Shown: positions 33,678 through 41,508 of the stretch, piece by piece
How positions within the stretch are numbered: position 1 is the first letter of the stretch
Layout of the letters: the number at the start of each line of letters is the position of its first letter
Assembly (NCBI GenBank): GCA_002440225.1
Contig: DJSH01000085.1
Span: 1 to 49,111, forward strand
DNA from: Candidatus Segatella violae
GTDB lineage: Bacteria > Bacteroidota > Bacteroidia > Bacteroidales > Bacteroidaceae
Direction: 5' to 3'
Length of the DNA stretch: 49,111 nt
The notes under the pieces: generated by a model
The model's input: only the letters and a program-made list of their open reading frames with translations
What the model was told of the DNA's origin: nothing
Database searches by the model: none
Program-made: the position numbers and the translations under genes

Positions 33678-35207
33678 ATGGCTCAGAAACTCATTCAGAC
33701 ACAGGCACAAAAGCTGCAACAACTCCAACGTCTCTCCGCCCAGCAGATGCTGCAGGTGAAGCTATTGGAGATGCCCCTCACCGAACTGGAGGAAAGCGTC
33801 AATGCCGAACTGGACGACAACCCCGCATTGGAGAGCGAGAACCCTGACGACATGCTCAATGAAAACTATGACGGGGACTCACCACTCGATGACAACTCAG
33901 AAAACAGTAACGACTCTAACGATGACGACACCTATGAGGAGCAATCGGAAAAAGAAGAAAGAAAAGATGAACTAGACCAGGCATTGGAGAGCATCGGACA
34001 AGATGACCAAATGCCCGACTACAATACAGACAGGTACAGCAACCAAGACAACGCCGACTACGAAGAAATGGTATATGGCGACACCACCTCGTTCTACGAC
34101 AAGCTGAAGGAACAGATGGACATGCAGGTGCTCAGCGACAAGGAAAAGCAAATCATGGAATACCTGATAGGCTCGCTTGACGACGACGGGCTGCTGCGCA
34201 AAGACCTCGACAGCATCTGCGACGAACTCGCCATCTATCATAATCTCGACGTGAACGAGAAAGAGGTAGAGCATGTACTGCACATCTTGCAAACCTTCGA
34301 CCCTGCCGGCGTGGGAGGCAGAAGTCTGCAAGAATGTCTCTTGCTACAAGTGAAACGCCTGCCTAGCGGTGTGCTGCGCAAGACTATGGAAGAAGTCTTT
34401 ACCGACTATTTCGACGAGTTCACCAAGAAGCACTGGGACAAGATAAAGCAAGGGCTCGAACTCAACGACACCCAGCTGGAAACCCTGCAAGAAGAGATAC
34501 GCAAGCTGAATCCGAAGCCAGGTGCCTCGATGGGCGAGACCGAAGGAAGAAACATACAGCAGATAACGCCCGACTTCATCGTCGACACCAACGACGACGG
34601 CACGATCACGTTCACGCTGAACCGAGGCAACATCCCACAGTTGACCGTATCCCCTTCGTTCACCGACATGATAGACACCTATAAGAAGAACAAGGCCAAC
34701 ATGAGCCGCAGCGACAAGGAAGCCCTGCTCTACGCCAAGGAGAAGGTGGACAAGGCACAAGGCTTCATCGAGGCCATCAAGCAGCGTCGGCATACCCTCA
34801 TCGTCACGATGAAGGCCATCATCGACATCCAGCGCCAGTTCTTCCTAGATGGTGACGAGGCCGACTTGAAACCGATGATACTCAAGGACGTTGCCGACCG
34901 CACGGGGCTCGACATCAGTACCATCTCAAGAGTGAGCAACGTGAAGTACGCCCAGACCAAATGGGGAACCTTTCCGCTGAAGTTCTTCTTCACCGACGGC
35001 TACACCACCGAAAGCGGAGAAGAGATGTCTACGCGCAAGATAAAGATAGCCCTACAGGAACTCATCGACAACGAAGACAAGAAGAAACCTCTCAGCGACG
35101 AGGCTATCACCAAGGTGATGAAGGAGAAAGGATTCCCCATCGCCCGCCGCACGGTGGCCAAGTATCGTGAGCAACTGGGGATACCTGTAGCCCGACTACG
35201 CAAATGA
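33678..35207 (+). CDS. rpoN: RNA polymerase sigma-54 factor
   Basis: This is a 509-residue sigma-54 that recognises -24/-12 promoters and needs an AAA+ enhancer-binding protein. The Gln/Leu-rich activator region I is at the N-terminus (KLIQTQAQKLQQLQRLSAQQMLQVKLLEM). It is followed by an acidic region II (about 45-110), core-binding region and helix-turn-helix. The diagnostic RpoN box, ARRTVAKYRE, lies near the C-terminus. Length is normal. It is coupled to the preceding hypothetical gene. No sigma-54 activator is in the window. Confidence 0.97.
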   Translation: MAQKLIQTQAQKLQQLQRLSAQQMLQVKLLEMPLTELEESVNAELDDNPALESENPDDMLNENYDGDSPLDDNSENSNDSNDDDTYEEQSEKEERKDELDQALESIGQDDQMPDYNTDRYSNQDNADYEEMVYGDTTSFYDKLKEQMDMQVLSDKEKQIMEYLIGSLDDDGLLRKDLDSICDELAIYHNLDVNEKEVEHVLHILQTFDPAGVGGRSLQECLLLQVKRLPSGVLRKTMEEVFTDYFDEFTKKHWDKIKQGLELNDTQLETLQEEIRKLNPKPGASMGETEGRNIQQITPDFIVDTNDDGTITFTLNRGNIPQLTVSPSFTDMIDTYKKNKANMSRSDKEALLYAKEKVDKAQGFIEAIKQRRHTLIVTMKAIIDIQRQFFLDGDEADLKPMILKDVADRTGLDISTISRVSNVKYAQTKWGTFPLKFFFTDGYTTESGEEMSTRKIKIALQELIDNEDKKKPLSDEAITKVMKEKGFPIARRTVAKYREQLGIPVARLRK

Positions 35208-35258
35208 GAAGGCTGAAAAAGCCTGTATTTTGAGAGACTATATAAGATAAAAGTTAGT

Positions 35259-35867
35259 ATGAAAGAGAAGAATATCATTTTGACAGCACGCATCATGAGC
35301 ATGGTGTTCACCCCGTTCTATCTACCCATATTAGGGTTGGTAGCCTTGTTCATCTTTAGCTATATGTCGCTGTTGCCGATGGCCTACAAATTGCCAATGC
35401 TCATCATTGTATACCTATTTACAGTGGTAGCACCCTCGCTGTTGATTCACCTCTATCGCAGATGCCAGGGGTGGACCTCTCGCGAACTGGGTAAGAAAGA
35501 GCGCCGTCTGGTGCCTTACATCATCTCCATCCTGTGTTATTTCGGGTGTTTTTTCTACATGGAATACCGCAATACGCCCCGTGTCATCAGCATTATCTTG
35601 GTGGCAGCATTGGCGATACAGATGGCTTGCGCCATCATCAACGTGTGGTGGAAAATCAGCACTCATACGGCAGCCATCGGAGGTGTGGCTGGCTCATTGG
35701 TGTCCTATTCCATTGCCTTCTCTTTCAATCCCCTGTGGTGGCTCTGCCTTGTCTTGTTGCTGGCAGGAGCCGTGGGAAGCGCCCGCATGATCTTGCGACA
35801 ACATACGCTCTCGCAAGTGGTCATGGGGTTTGTGGTGGGCATCGTCTGTGCCCTTTTAGTGATATAA
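35259..35867 (+). CDS. PAP2-like membrane protein (phosphatase superfamily)
   Basis: This is a 202-residue inner-membrane protein with about five or six hydrophobic segments. KKERRLVP, KISTHTAAIGGVAG and ARMILRQHTLSQVVMGFVVG are in the order of the three PAP2 phosphatase motifs (KxxxxxxRP, SGH, SRxxxxxHxxxD). However, the second reads STH and the third has S in place of the usual D, so catalytic activity is uncertain. It follows rpoN by 51 bases and precedes purE by 26, so it is probably cotranscribed. Substrate unknown, possibly a lipid phosphate. Confidence 0.65.
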   Translation: MKEKNIILTARIMSMVFTPFYLPILGLVALFIFSYMSLLPMAYKLPMLIIVYLFTVVAPSLLIHLYRRCQGWTSRELGKKERRLVPYIISILCYFGCFFYMEYRNTPRVISIILVAALAIQMACAIINVWWKISTHTAAIGGVAGSLVSYSIAFSFNPLWWLCLVLLLAGAVGSARMILRQHTLSQVVMGFVVGIVCALLVI

Positions 35868-35893
35868 GAAAACGTTATTAAATATAAGAAGAA

Positions 35894-36400
35894 ATGAAAC
35901 CATTAGTAAGCATTATCATGGGCAGTACAAGTGACCTGCCTGTTATGGAAAAAGCATGTAAGTGGTTGAACGACAACCAGATTCCTTTTGAGGTAAATGC
36001 CCTCTCCGCGCATCGCACTCCTGATGCCGTAGAGGCTTTCGCAAAGGGAGCTAAGGAGCGTGGCGTGAAGGTTATCATCGCCGCTGCCGGTATGGCTGCC
36101 GCCCTTCCTGGTGTTATCGCAGCTTCTACTCCGCTGCCTGTCATCGGTGTGCCTATCAAGGGTATGCTCGACGGTCTTGACGCGATGCTCAGCATCATCC
36201 AGATGCCTCCTGGGATTCCTGTGGCTACTGTTGGTGTCAATGCTGCACAGAACGCTGCCATCCTCGCCGCAGAGATGATTGCCTTGGGCGATGAGGAGAC
36301 TGCCAAAAAGGTGGATGCCTGGAAGGCTGGCCTCGGTGCCAAGATTGAGAAGGCCAACAAGGACTTGGCTGAGGTAAAATACGATTATAAGTGTAACTAA
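35894..36400 (+). CDS. purE: N5-carboxyaminoimidazole ribonucleotide mutase
   Basis: PurE converts N5-CAIR to CAIR in purine biosynthesis. The 168-residue product has the class I signature: IMGSTSDLPVMEKA phosphate loop, SAHRTPD with the catalytic His, and IIAAAGMAAALPGV. The C-terminus contains GVNAAQNAAILAAEMIAL. Length is normal. The purK partner is not in the window. It is followed by a hairpin and ispG. Confidence 0.97.
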   Translation: MKPLVSIIMGSTSDLPVMEKACKWLNDNQIPFEVNALSAHRTPDAVEAFAKGAKERGVKVIIAAAGMAAALPGVIAASTPLPVIGVPIKGMLDGLDAMLSIIQMPPGIPVATVGVNAAQNAAILAAEMIALGDEETAKKVDAWKAGLGAKIEKANKDLAEVKYDYKCN

Positions 36401-36411
36401 TATTAATCATT

Positions 36412-36438
36412 GATATGCCCCAAAGCTTGGGGCATATC
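36412..36438 (+). terminator. Hairpin between purE and ispG
   Basis: Ten-base perfect arms (GATATGCCCC at 36412-36421 and its complement at 36429-36438) enclose AAAGCTT. The downstream TTATCTC is only weakly T-rich, so it may attenuate rather than fully terminate. It ends 14 bases before the ispG start. Confidence 0.55.
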
Positions 36439-36452
36439 TTATCTCATATCTT

Positions 36453-38324
36453 ATGGTAGACTTATTCAACTACAGCCGACGTGAGGCGTCGGTCGTTCAT
36501 ATCGGTGCCCTCGACATGGGAGGCGACAATCCTATCCGCATCCAGTCGATGACCACCACCAATACCAACGATACCGAAGCTTGCGTAAAGCAGGCAGAGG
36601 AAATCATCAAGGCTGGCGGCGAGTTGGTACGCTTTACGACCCAGGGGTCCCGAGAGGCTGAGAACATGAAGAACATCAACGCTGGCATTCGTGCCGATGG
36701 CTATGACACACCGCTCGTAGCTGATGTTCACTTCAATCCAAACGTGGCTGATGTGGCTGCCCTCTATTGCGAGAAGGTGCGCATCAACCCTGGTAACTAC
36801 GTGGATCCTGCCCGCAAGTTCATCAAGCAGGAATACACCGACGAGGAGTATGCCCACGAACTGCAGAAGATAGAGGAGCGCTTCGTGCCTTTCCTCAATA
36901 TCTGCAAGGAGAACCATACAGCCATCCGTATCGGCGTGAACCATGGCTCACTCTCAGACCGCATCCGCAACCGCTATGGCGATACCCCAGAGGGCATCGT
37001 GGAGAGCTGCATGGAGTTCCTTCGTATCTGCAAGAAAGAGAATTTCAACGACGTAGTTATCTCCATCAAGGCTTCCAGCACCGTGGTGATGGTGCGTTCC
37101 GTTCGCCTCTTGGTGAGCGAGATGGAGAAGGAAGGCATGAACTATCCTTTGCACCTCGGTGTGACCGAAGCGGGCGAAGGCGAGGATGGCAGAATCAAGA
37201 GCGCCGTTGGTATCGGTGCCTTGTTGGCAGATGGCATCGGCGACACGGTTCGTGTGAGCCTCAGCGAGGAACCTGCCGCAGAGATTCCTGTGGCTCGCCA
37301 CTTGGTGGATTACATCGGCAAGAAACAAGGTCAATTGATGATTCCAGGCGAGGCTTGTCCTTCGTTCAACTGGTTGCGCCCTACCCGCAGAGAGACTGTT
37401 GCCGTGGGCAACATCGGTGGCGACAACGTGCCTGTGGTTATCAGCAACCGCATCAATGGCGAGAGCACCGTTTGCAACAACGAGGATGCCAAGCCAGACT
37501 ATATCTATATCGGTGGAAAGATGCCTAAGCAGTTTGTGCCTGGTCAGAGTTACATCGTCGATTACAACGTATATGAGACATTAAATAGCAAGCCTGAGAC
37601 CACAGGTTGCAAGCTCTACCCTATCTTCCCTGCCATGGCGATGCCGCTCATCGCCAGCATCCAGTCGGACATCAAGTTCCTCACCCTTCAGTTTGGTACT
37701 CCAGCCGAGGAATACCTCACCTGCCTGAAGATGCATCCAGAGGTGGTAGTGGTTTGCGTGAGCAACCATCAGAACCGCTTGGGCGACCAGCGTGCGTTGG
37801 TTCACGAGATGATGAACGCAGGCGTAAAGAACCCTGTCATCTTCGCCGAGATGTATCAGCACAGCGCAGCAGAGAAGAGCGACTTCCAGCTGGAGGCTGC
37901 CGCCGACATGGGAGCCTTGATGATAGATGGCTTGACCGATGGTATTTGGCTGATGAACAATGGCGACATCCCTGCCGAGACGATCGACGAGACCGCCTTC
38001 GGAATCCTCCAGGCAGCCCGCCTTCGTACTTCTAAGACCGAGTACATCAGTTGCCCTGGTTGCGGCAGAACCCTCTACGACCTTCGCGAGACCATCGCCA
38101 AGATACGTGAGGCTACCAAGGGCATGAAGGGTTTGAAGATTGGCATCATGGGGTGTATCGTGAATGGTCCTGGCGAGATGGCAGATGCCGATTATGGCTA
38201 CGTAGGAGCCGGTCCTAACAAGGTAAGCCTCTATCGCAAGCAGGTTTGCGTGGAGAAGAACATTCCTCAGGAAGTGGCAGTGGAGCATCTGCTCGCCCTC
38301 ATCAATGGGGACAAGGAAAAATAA
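36453..38324 (+). CDS. ispG: 4-hydroxy-3-methylbut-2-en-1-yl diphosphate synthase (large-insert type)
   Basis: IspG performs the penultimate step of the MEP isoprenoid pathway, reducing MEcPP to HMBPP with a [4Fe-4S] cluster. The 623-residue length marks the form with an extra domain between the TIM barrel and the Fe-S domain, found in Bacteroidetes, Chlamydiae and plants. The short E. coli type is about 370 residues. The N-terminal barrel (NPIRIQSMTTTNTNDTEA) is intact. The cluster cysteines are in SCPGCGRT (C534, C537) and GIMGCIVNGPGEM (C568). A strong terminator follows. Confidence 0.96.
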   Translation: MVDLFNYSRREASVVHIGALDMGGDNPIRIQSMTTTNTNDTEACVKQAEEIIKAGGELVRFTTQGSREAENMKNINAGIRADGYDTPLVADVHFNPNVADVAALYCEKVRINPGNYVDPARKFIKQEYTDEEYAHELQKIEERFVPFLNICKENHTAIRIGVNHGSLSDRIRNRYGDTPEGIVESCMEFLRICKKENFNDVVISIKASSTVVMVRSVRLLVSEMEKEGMNYPLHLGVTEAGEGEDGRIKSAVGIGALLADGIGDTVRVSLSEEPAAEIPVARHLVDYIGKKQGQLMIPGEACPSFNWLRPTRRETVAVGNIGGDNVPVVISNRINGESTVCNNEDAKPDYIYIGGKMPKQFVPGQSYIVDYNVYETLNSKPETTGCKLYPIFPAMAMPLIASIQSDIKFLTLQFGTPAEEYLTCLKMHPEVVVVCVSNHQNRLGDQRALVHEMMNAGVKNPVIFAEMYQHSAAEKSDFQLEAAADMGALMIDGLTDGIWLMNNGDIPAETIDETAFGILQAARLRTSKTEYISCPGCGRTLYDLRETIAKIREATKGMKGLKIGIMGCIVNGPGEMADADYGYVGAGPNKVSLYRKQVCVEKNIPQEVAVEHLLALINGDKEK

Positions 38325-38390
38325 TATAATAAAGCATAAAAGCCTTATTAGAAAGAAAGAAAGATAGATAGACAGAAAAGTCACAAATAC

Positions 38391-38430
38391 AGCGAGCCGC
38401 CATTCTGAAGAAATGACGGCTCGCTTTTTT
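38391..38430 (+). terminator. Intrinsic terminator after ispG
   Basis: Nine-base arms AGCGAGCCG (38391-38399) and CGGCTCGCT (38417-38425), with an inner CATT/AATG pairing, run straight into a T-tract (38425-38430). Confidence 0.9.
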
Positions 38431-38447
38431 AAAAGGATAACAGATTT

Positions 38448-38552
38448 TTATTTAGAAGAATAATTGATGTCGGCTGCGAGGCTGGCTACAGGGGCTGTGC
38501 CCAATCCTGCTACGAGGACAAAGGCCGAAAATAACTTTTTATACTTGTTCAT
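38448..38552 (-). CDS. 34-residue secreted peptide (signal peptide plus short tail)
   Basis: On the minus strand the ATG at 38552 opens 34 codons beginning MNKYKKLFSAFVLVAGLGT. This is a textbook signal peptide with a lysine-rich n-region, a hydrophobic core and PVASLA as cleavage site. Cleavage would leave about eight residues (ADINYSSK). It lies 47 bases after the NagB-like gene on the same strand and may share its transcript. The frame is well below usual gene-calling lengths. It could be a peptide signal, a leader remnant of a lost secreted protein, or chance; the quality of the signal peptide argues against chance. Confidence 0.5.
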   Translation of the reverse strand: MNKYKKLFSAFVLVAGLGTAPVASLAADINYSSK

Positions 38553-38599
38553 ACGATGTTGTTTTATCATAAATAATTATAATGGTTTGCGCTTCTTAT

Positions 38600-40591
38600 T
38601 TATAAAGGTTTATACTCCACGAAGGCTTCCATGGCCTCGTAGCAAGCCAATCCCAGGTTGTCGTATAGGGCGGCTGTGCCATGGTTTCTGTCTTCGGCAC
38701 GTTGCCAGAAGAGTCGCTCGTCGTTGCCGAGGAAAGGTGCACTCTCCATCTGCGACTGATGCTTCAGGATAGAGTTGCGCTTGGCTCTCAGTTCCTCAGG
38801 GCTCAGCGGCACGCACATCTCGATGTTCTCGATTTCCCATTCTGCCCAGGCACCTCGATACATCCAGATGCGGCAGTCCTTGAGCCACTCGGCGCCAGCC
38901 TCTTTCTCCAGGTCGATGGCAGCCAGCACGGCATCGGTACATTTCTTGTGGGTGCCGTGTGGGTCGGCAAGGTCGCCAGCCACATATATCTGGTGGGGTT
39001 TCACCTCTTGCAGCAGATGCCTTACGATTTCCACGTCTTTCTCGGTCATTGGCAGTTTCTCTATCTTTCCACTCTCATAGAATGGAAGGTCGAGGAAGTG
39101 TACATGGTCTAGCGGAATCTTGTTGTAGGTGCAAGCTGTGCGAGCCTCGCCTCGGCGTATCAATCCCTTGATGGTCAGCACGTCGCGTGTATCGAAGTCG
39201 CTCTCCTTCTTATGGGCGAAGAAATCCTTGATTTCCTTGTATTTATTGGAGATGACGCTGTCTTTGTTGCCGCCGAATATCTGGTTGAATCCATTGATGA
39301 AGTGCATGAATCTTGTCACCTCCTCGTCGCCCACGGCGATGTTGCCCGATGTCTCGTAGGCTATGTGGAGGTCATGTCCCTGCTGTACCAGTCGACGGAT
39401 GGTGCCTCCCATGGAGATGACGTCGTCGTCGGGATGGGGAGAGAATACGATGATGCGCTTAGGGAATGGCTTGGCTCTCTCCGGACGATAGGTGTCGTCG
39501 GCATTTGGCTTGCCACCCGGCCATCCTGTGATGGTGTGTTGCAAGTCGTTGAATATCTTGATGTTGGCATTGTAGGCTGAGCCATAGAGAGCCAGGAGGT
39601 CGCTCAGTCCGTTCTCGTTGTAGTCTTTGTTGGTGAGCTTCAGGATAGGCTTGTTGATTTTCTGACAGAGCCAAACCAGGGCTGAGCGCACCAGCTTGTC
39701 GGTCCACTTGCACGAGGTGACGAGCCAAGGATGCTCTATGCGAGTGAGATGGGAAGCCGCACTCAGGTCGAGCACCACGTTGGCGTTAGGATGAGTCTGG
39801 AGAAACGATGCTGGCAGGGTGTCGGTGATGGAGCTTTCCACCACACGCTGCATGATTTCGGCTTTCTCCTCGCCCCAAGCCGTGAGGTAGATGGTCTTGG
39901 CGGAGAGCAGGGTGGCGATGCCCATCGTGAGCGAGCATGGAGGCACTGTTTCCTTGGTCTTGCCGCTATTCTCCATCTCCTCTCTTGAGATGTTGCCTAT
40001 CAGGATAAGTCGGGTCATCGACTGGATGCCTGAGCCTGGCTCGTTGGCGGCGATGTTGCCCATGCGACCGATGCCGATGAGCGCTACGTCGAGCCCGCCG
40101 AAGGTCTTGATGCGCTCCTCGTAGAGACGGCAGCAATCCTGTACGGCATCCTGCGCCACAAATCCATCCGGCGTGAAGATATTCTGCTCGGCAATGTCCA
40201 CATGGTCGAGGAAACGCTCCTTCAGTTGGTTGATGGTGCGTATGCTGCTGTCTTTCTGCAGTGGGTAATATTCATAGGCATTGAAGACCACCACGTTGCG
40301 GAAACTGAGCTGCTTGGCCTCATATCGCTTGATGAGCTCGTCGTAGACAGGATTGAGCGACAATCCCGTGCCCAGGGCCATCACATAGAACTTGCCCTCG
40401 TGCTGGGCTGCCTTGATGCCGGCCTCCACGCCATCTGCCACATGGCTGGCCCCCTCGCCCTGCGAAGGAAAGATGTCGGTATGTATCTTCTCCATTCTGG
40501 AGATTTCGGAATATTCTACTGTCGTCTTAGGCTTGTAGAATTCAACGGGTACCTTGTTGAGTACGATTTGTGAACTTAAATTTAGCCTCAT
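38600..40591 (-). CDS. NagB-like (glucosamine-6-phosphate deaminase-related) / PIG-L deacetylase fusion
   Basis: This is a 663-residue two-domain protein. Residues ~30-290 form a NagB/6-phosphogluconolactonase-type fold. Residues ~378-640 form a PIG-L/LmbE N-acetylglucosaminyl deacetylase domain with the zinc motif HPDDD (386-390). In the NagB half, three of the four E. coli catalytic residues are replaced: the MDEY aspartate is Y106 (FNAYEYY), and in the GNDGHIAFNEP equivalent (GRMGNIAANEP) D is M177 and H is N179; only E184 remains. Deamination is therefore doubtful, while the deacetylase looks intact. Amino-sugar metabolism is the best guess. A truncated ROK kinase frame lies immediately upstream. 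Confidence 0.85.
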   Translation of the reverse strand: MRLNLSSQIVLNKVPVEFYKPKTTVEYSEISRMEKIHTDIFPSQGEGASHVADGVEAGIKAAQHEGKFYVMALGTGLSLNPVYDELIKRYEAKQLSFRNVVVFNAYEYYPLQKDSSIRTINQLKERFLDHVDIAEQNIFTPDGFVAQDAVQDCCRLYEERIKTFGGLDVALIGIGRMGNIAANEPGSGIQSMTRLILIGNISREEMENSGKTKETVPPCSLTMGIATLLSAKTIYLTAWGEEKAEIMQRVVESSITDTLPASFLQTHPNANVVLDLSAASHLTRIEHPWLVTSCKWTDKLVRSALVWLCQKINKPILKLTNKDYNENGLSDLLALYGSAYNANIKIFNDLQHTITGWPGGKPNADDTYRPERAKPFPKRIIVFSPHPDDDVISMGGTIRRLVQQGHDLHIAYETSGNIAVGDEEVTRFMHFINGFNQIFGGNKDSVISNKYKEIKDFFAHKKESDFDTRDVLTIKGLIRRGEARTACTYNKIPLDHVHFLDLPFYESGKIEKLPMTEKDVEIVRHLLQEVKPHQIYVAGDLADPHGTHKKCTDAVLAAIDLEKEAGAEWLKDCRIWMYRGAWAEWEIENIEMCVPLSPEELRAKRNSILKHQSQMESAPFLGNDERLFWQRAEDRNHGTAALYDNLGLACYEAMEAFVEYKPL

Positions 40592-40605
40592 AACTTATCT
40601 GCTTT

Positions 40606-40755
40606 TTAGTTTTTTGTAATTGTATAGTTGATTGAAAGTTTTGTTTTCTTGGATATTATTCCCAGGCGAGCGCCGACCTTGTCCACGATGCCGAAGACGG
40701 AGTTGGTTCCCCCCAGGTCCAATCCTATTACGAGAGATTTTTCGTTATATTCCAT
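40606..40755 (-). pseudogene. Truncated ROK-family sugar kinase (N-terminal fragment)
   Basis: The ATG at 40755 opens a 49-codon frame starting MEYNEKSLVIGLDLGGTNS. GLDLGGTNSVFGIVD is the ATP-binding phosphate-1 motif of ROK kinases such as glucokinase or GlcNAc kinase. The sequence loses homology after about 35 residues and stops at 40606, against a normal length of about 320. The rest of the kinase has been deleted. It lies 14 bases upstream of the NagB-like/PIG-L gene. A -7 box (TATCTTTG on the minus strand, 40788-40781) precedes it and probably now drives the downstream gene. Confidence 0.75.
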
Positions 40756-40780
40756 ATCAATTCATTAATAGATTCTGCTG

Positions 40781-40788
40781 CAAAGATA
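40781..40788 (-). promoter_or_regulatory. -7 promoter element upstream of the ROK remnant
   Basis: The element reads TATCTTTG on the minus strand, 25 bases before the remnant start. A weak ATTG -33 candidate lies 19 bases upstream. Confidence 0.5.
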
Positions 40789-40899
40789 ATAAATAGGTTT
40801 TAAGTAGCAATAGAGTTTGGCGATATTCCAACCATATTTATCAAAAAACACGAAAATTACCTTATTTTCACCTAACAACGCAGATAAAGCGAGGCGATT

Positions 40900-41322
40900 T
40901 CAAGCCTCTACCAGCACCACTTTCTCCTCATAACCATCGAAACCGAGGCTCATGTCGGCACCATTTCGGCGAAAGAAGACTAGCAGCTGCTGTTGCATCT
41001 CGGGATCGATGAGTTCCTCGCCGTTCATCGCCTTGTAGAATCGGCGCTCACCATAGGGAGAGGAGCGATACAGATAGCGAGAGTTGCCCTTGGGCACCGA
41101 CTGGTAAAGGCGCTTGAAGCCCCTCGCCCACCGCTGTTTTTCAGAAACGAGACGATAGGGACAGGCATCGCCCGATACCTGCATCAGCCGAGGATTCATC
41201 ACCTCGAAGGTTTGGGCCGAAGCCTGAGCCTTCAGATAGCCAGCGTAGCGGGCACATTGGTTAGAACGAGAACAAGATGCCAGGGGGCATACAATGCTGT
41301 AAGGAATATACTCTGGATTCAT
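40900..41322 (-). CDS. DUF6078-like cysteine-containing protein
   Basis: This is a 140-residue protein with no signal peptide or membrane segment. Cysteines at 12, 17 and 23 (VCPLASCSRSNQCARY) and a later one in GDACPYR could bind metal. It resembles the small DUF6078 group of Bacteroidales; its function is unknown. It is on the same strand as, and downstream of, the VapE helicase gene, with tandem palindromic repeats between them. A link to that element is possible but unproven. Confidence 0.6.
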   Translation of the reverse strand: MNPEYIPYSIVCPLASCSRSNQCARYAGYLKAQASAQTFEVMNPRLMQVSGDACPYRLVSEKQRWARGFKRLYQSVPKGNSRYLYRSSPYGERRFYKAMNGEELIDPEMQQQLLVFFRRNGADMSLGFDGYEEKVVLVEA

Positions 41323-41508
41323 ATTTTTTCTTAATGTTTAAATGATTGTTTGATGACTAGATTGGAGATTTTAATCTCCGTATATGAAAAGATTCAAGCC
41401 CATGCAGAGAATATTGCCTGAGCATGGCAAACTTTTGCCCTCCTAGAGAGCAAACTTTTGCCAGCCTAGGGCAAAAACTCGTGCAAGGCGTGGCAGTGGA
41501 TGGAGCTA
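41323..41508. other. Spacer with tandem palindromes
   Basis: No gene is seen. It contains a hairpin GGAGATT-TT-AATCTCC (41364-41379). Two ~23-base imperfect tandem repeats carry a palindromic GGCAAACTTTTGCC core (41426-41439) and AGCAAACTTTTGCC (41449-41462), followed by a third partial GCAAAA copy. Confidence 0.6.

Noticed and set aside
38352..38374. GAAA/GATA simple repeat after ispG
   Set aside because: Short low-complexity run without symmetry; the true terminator lies just downstream.
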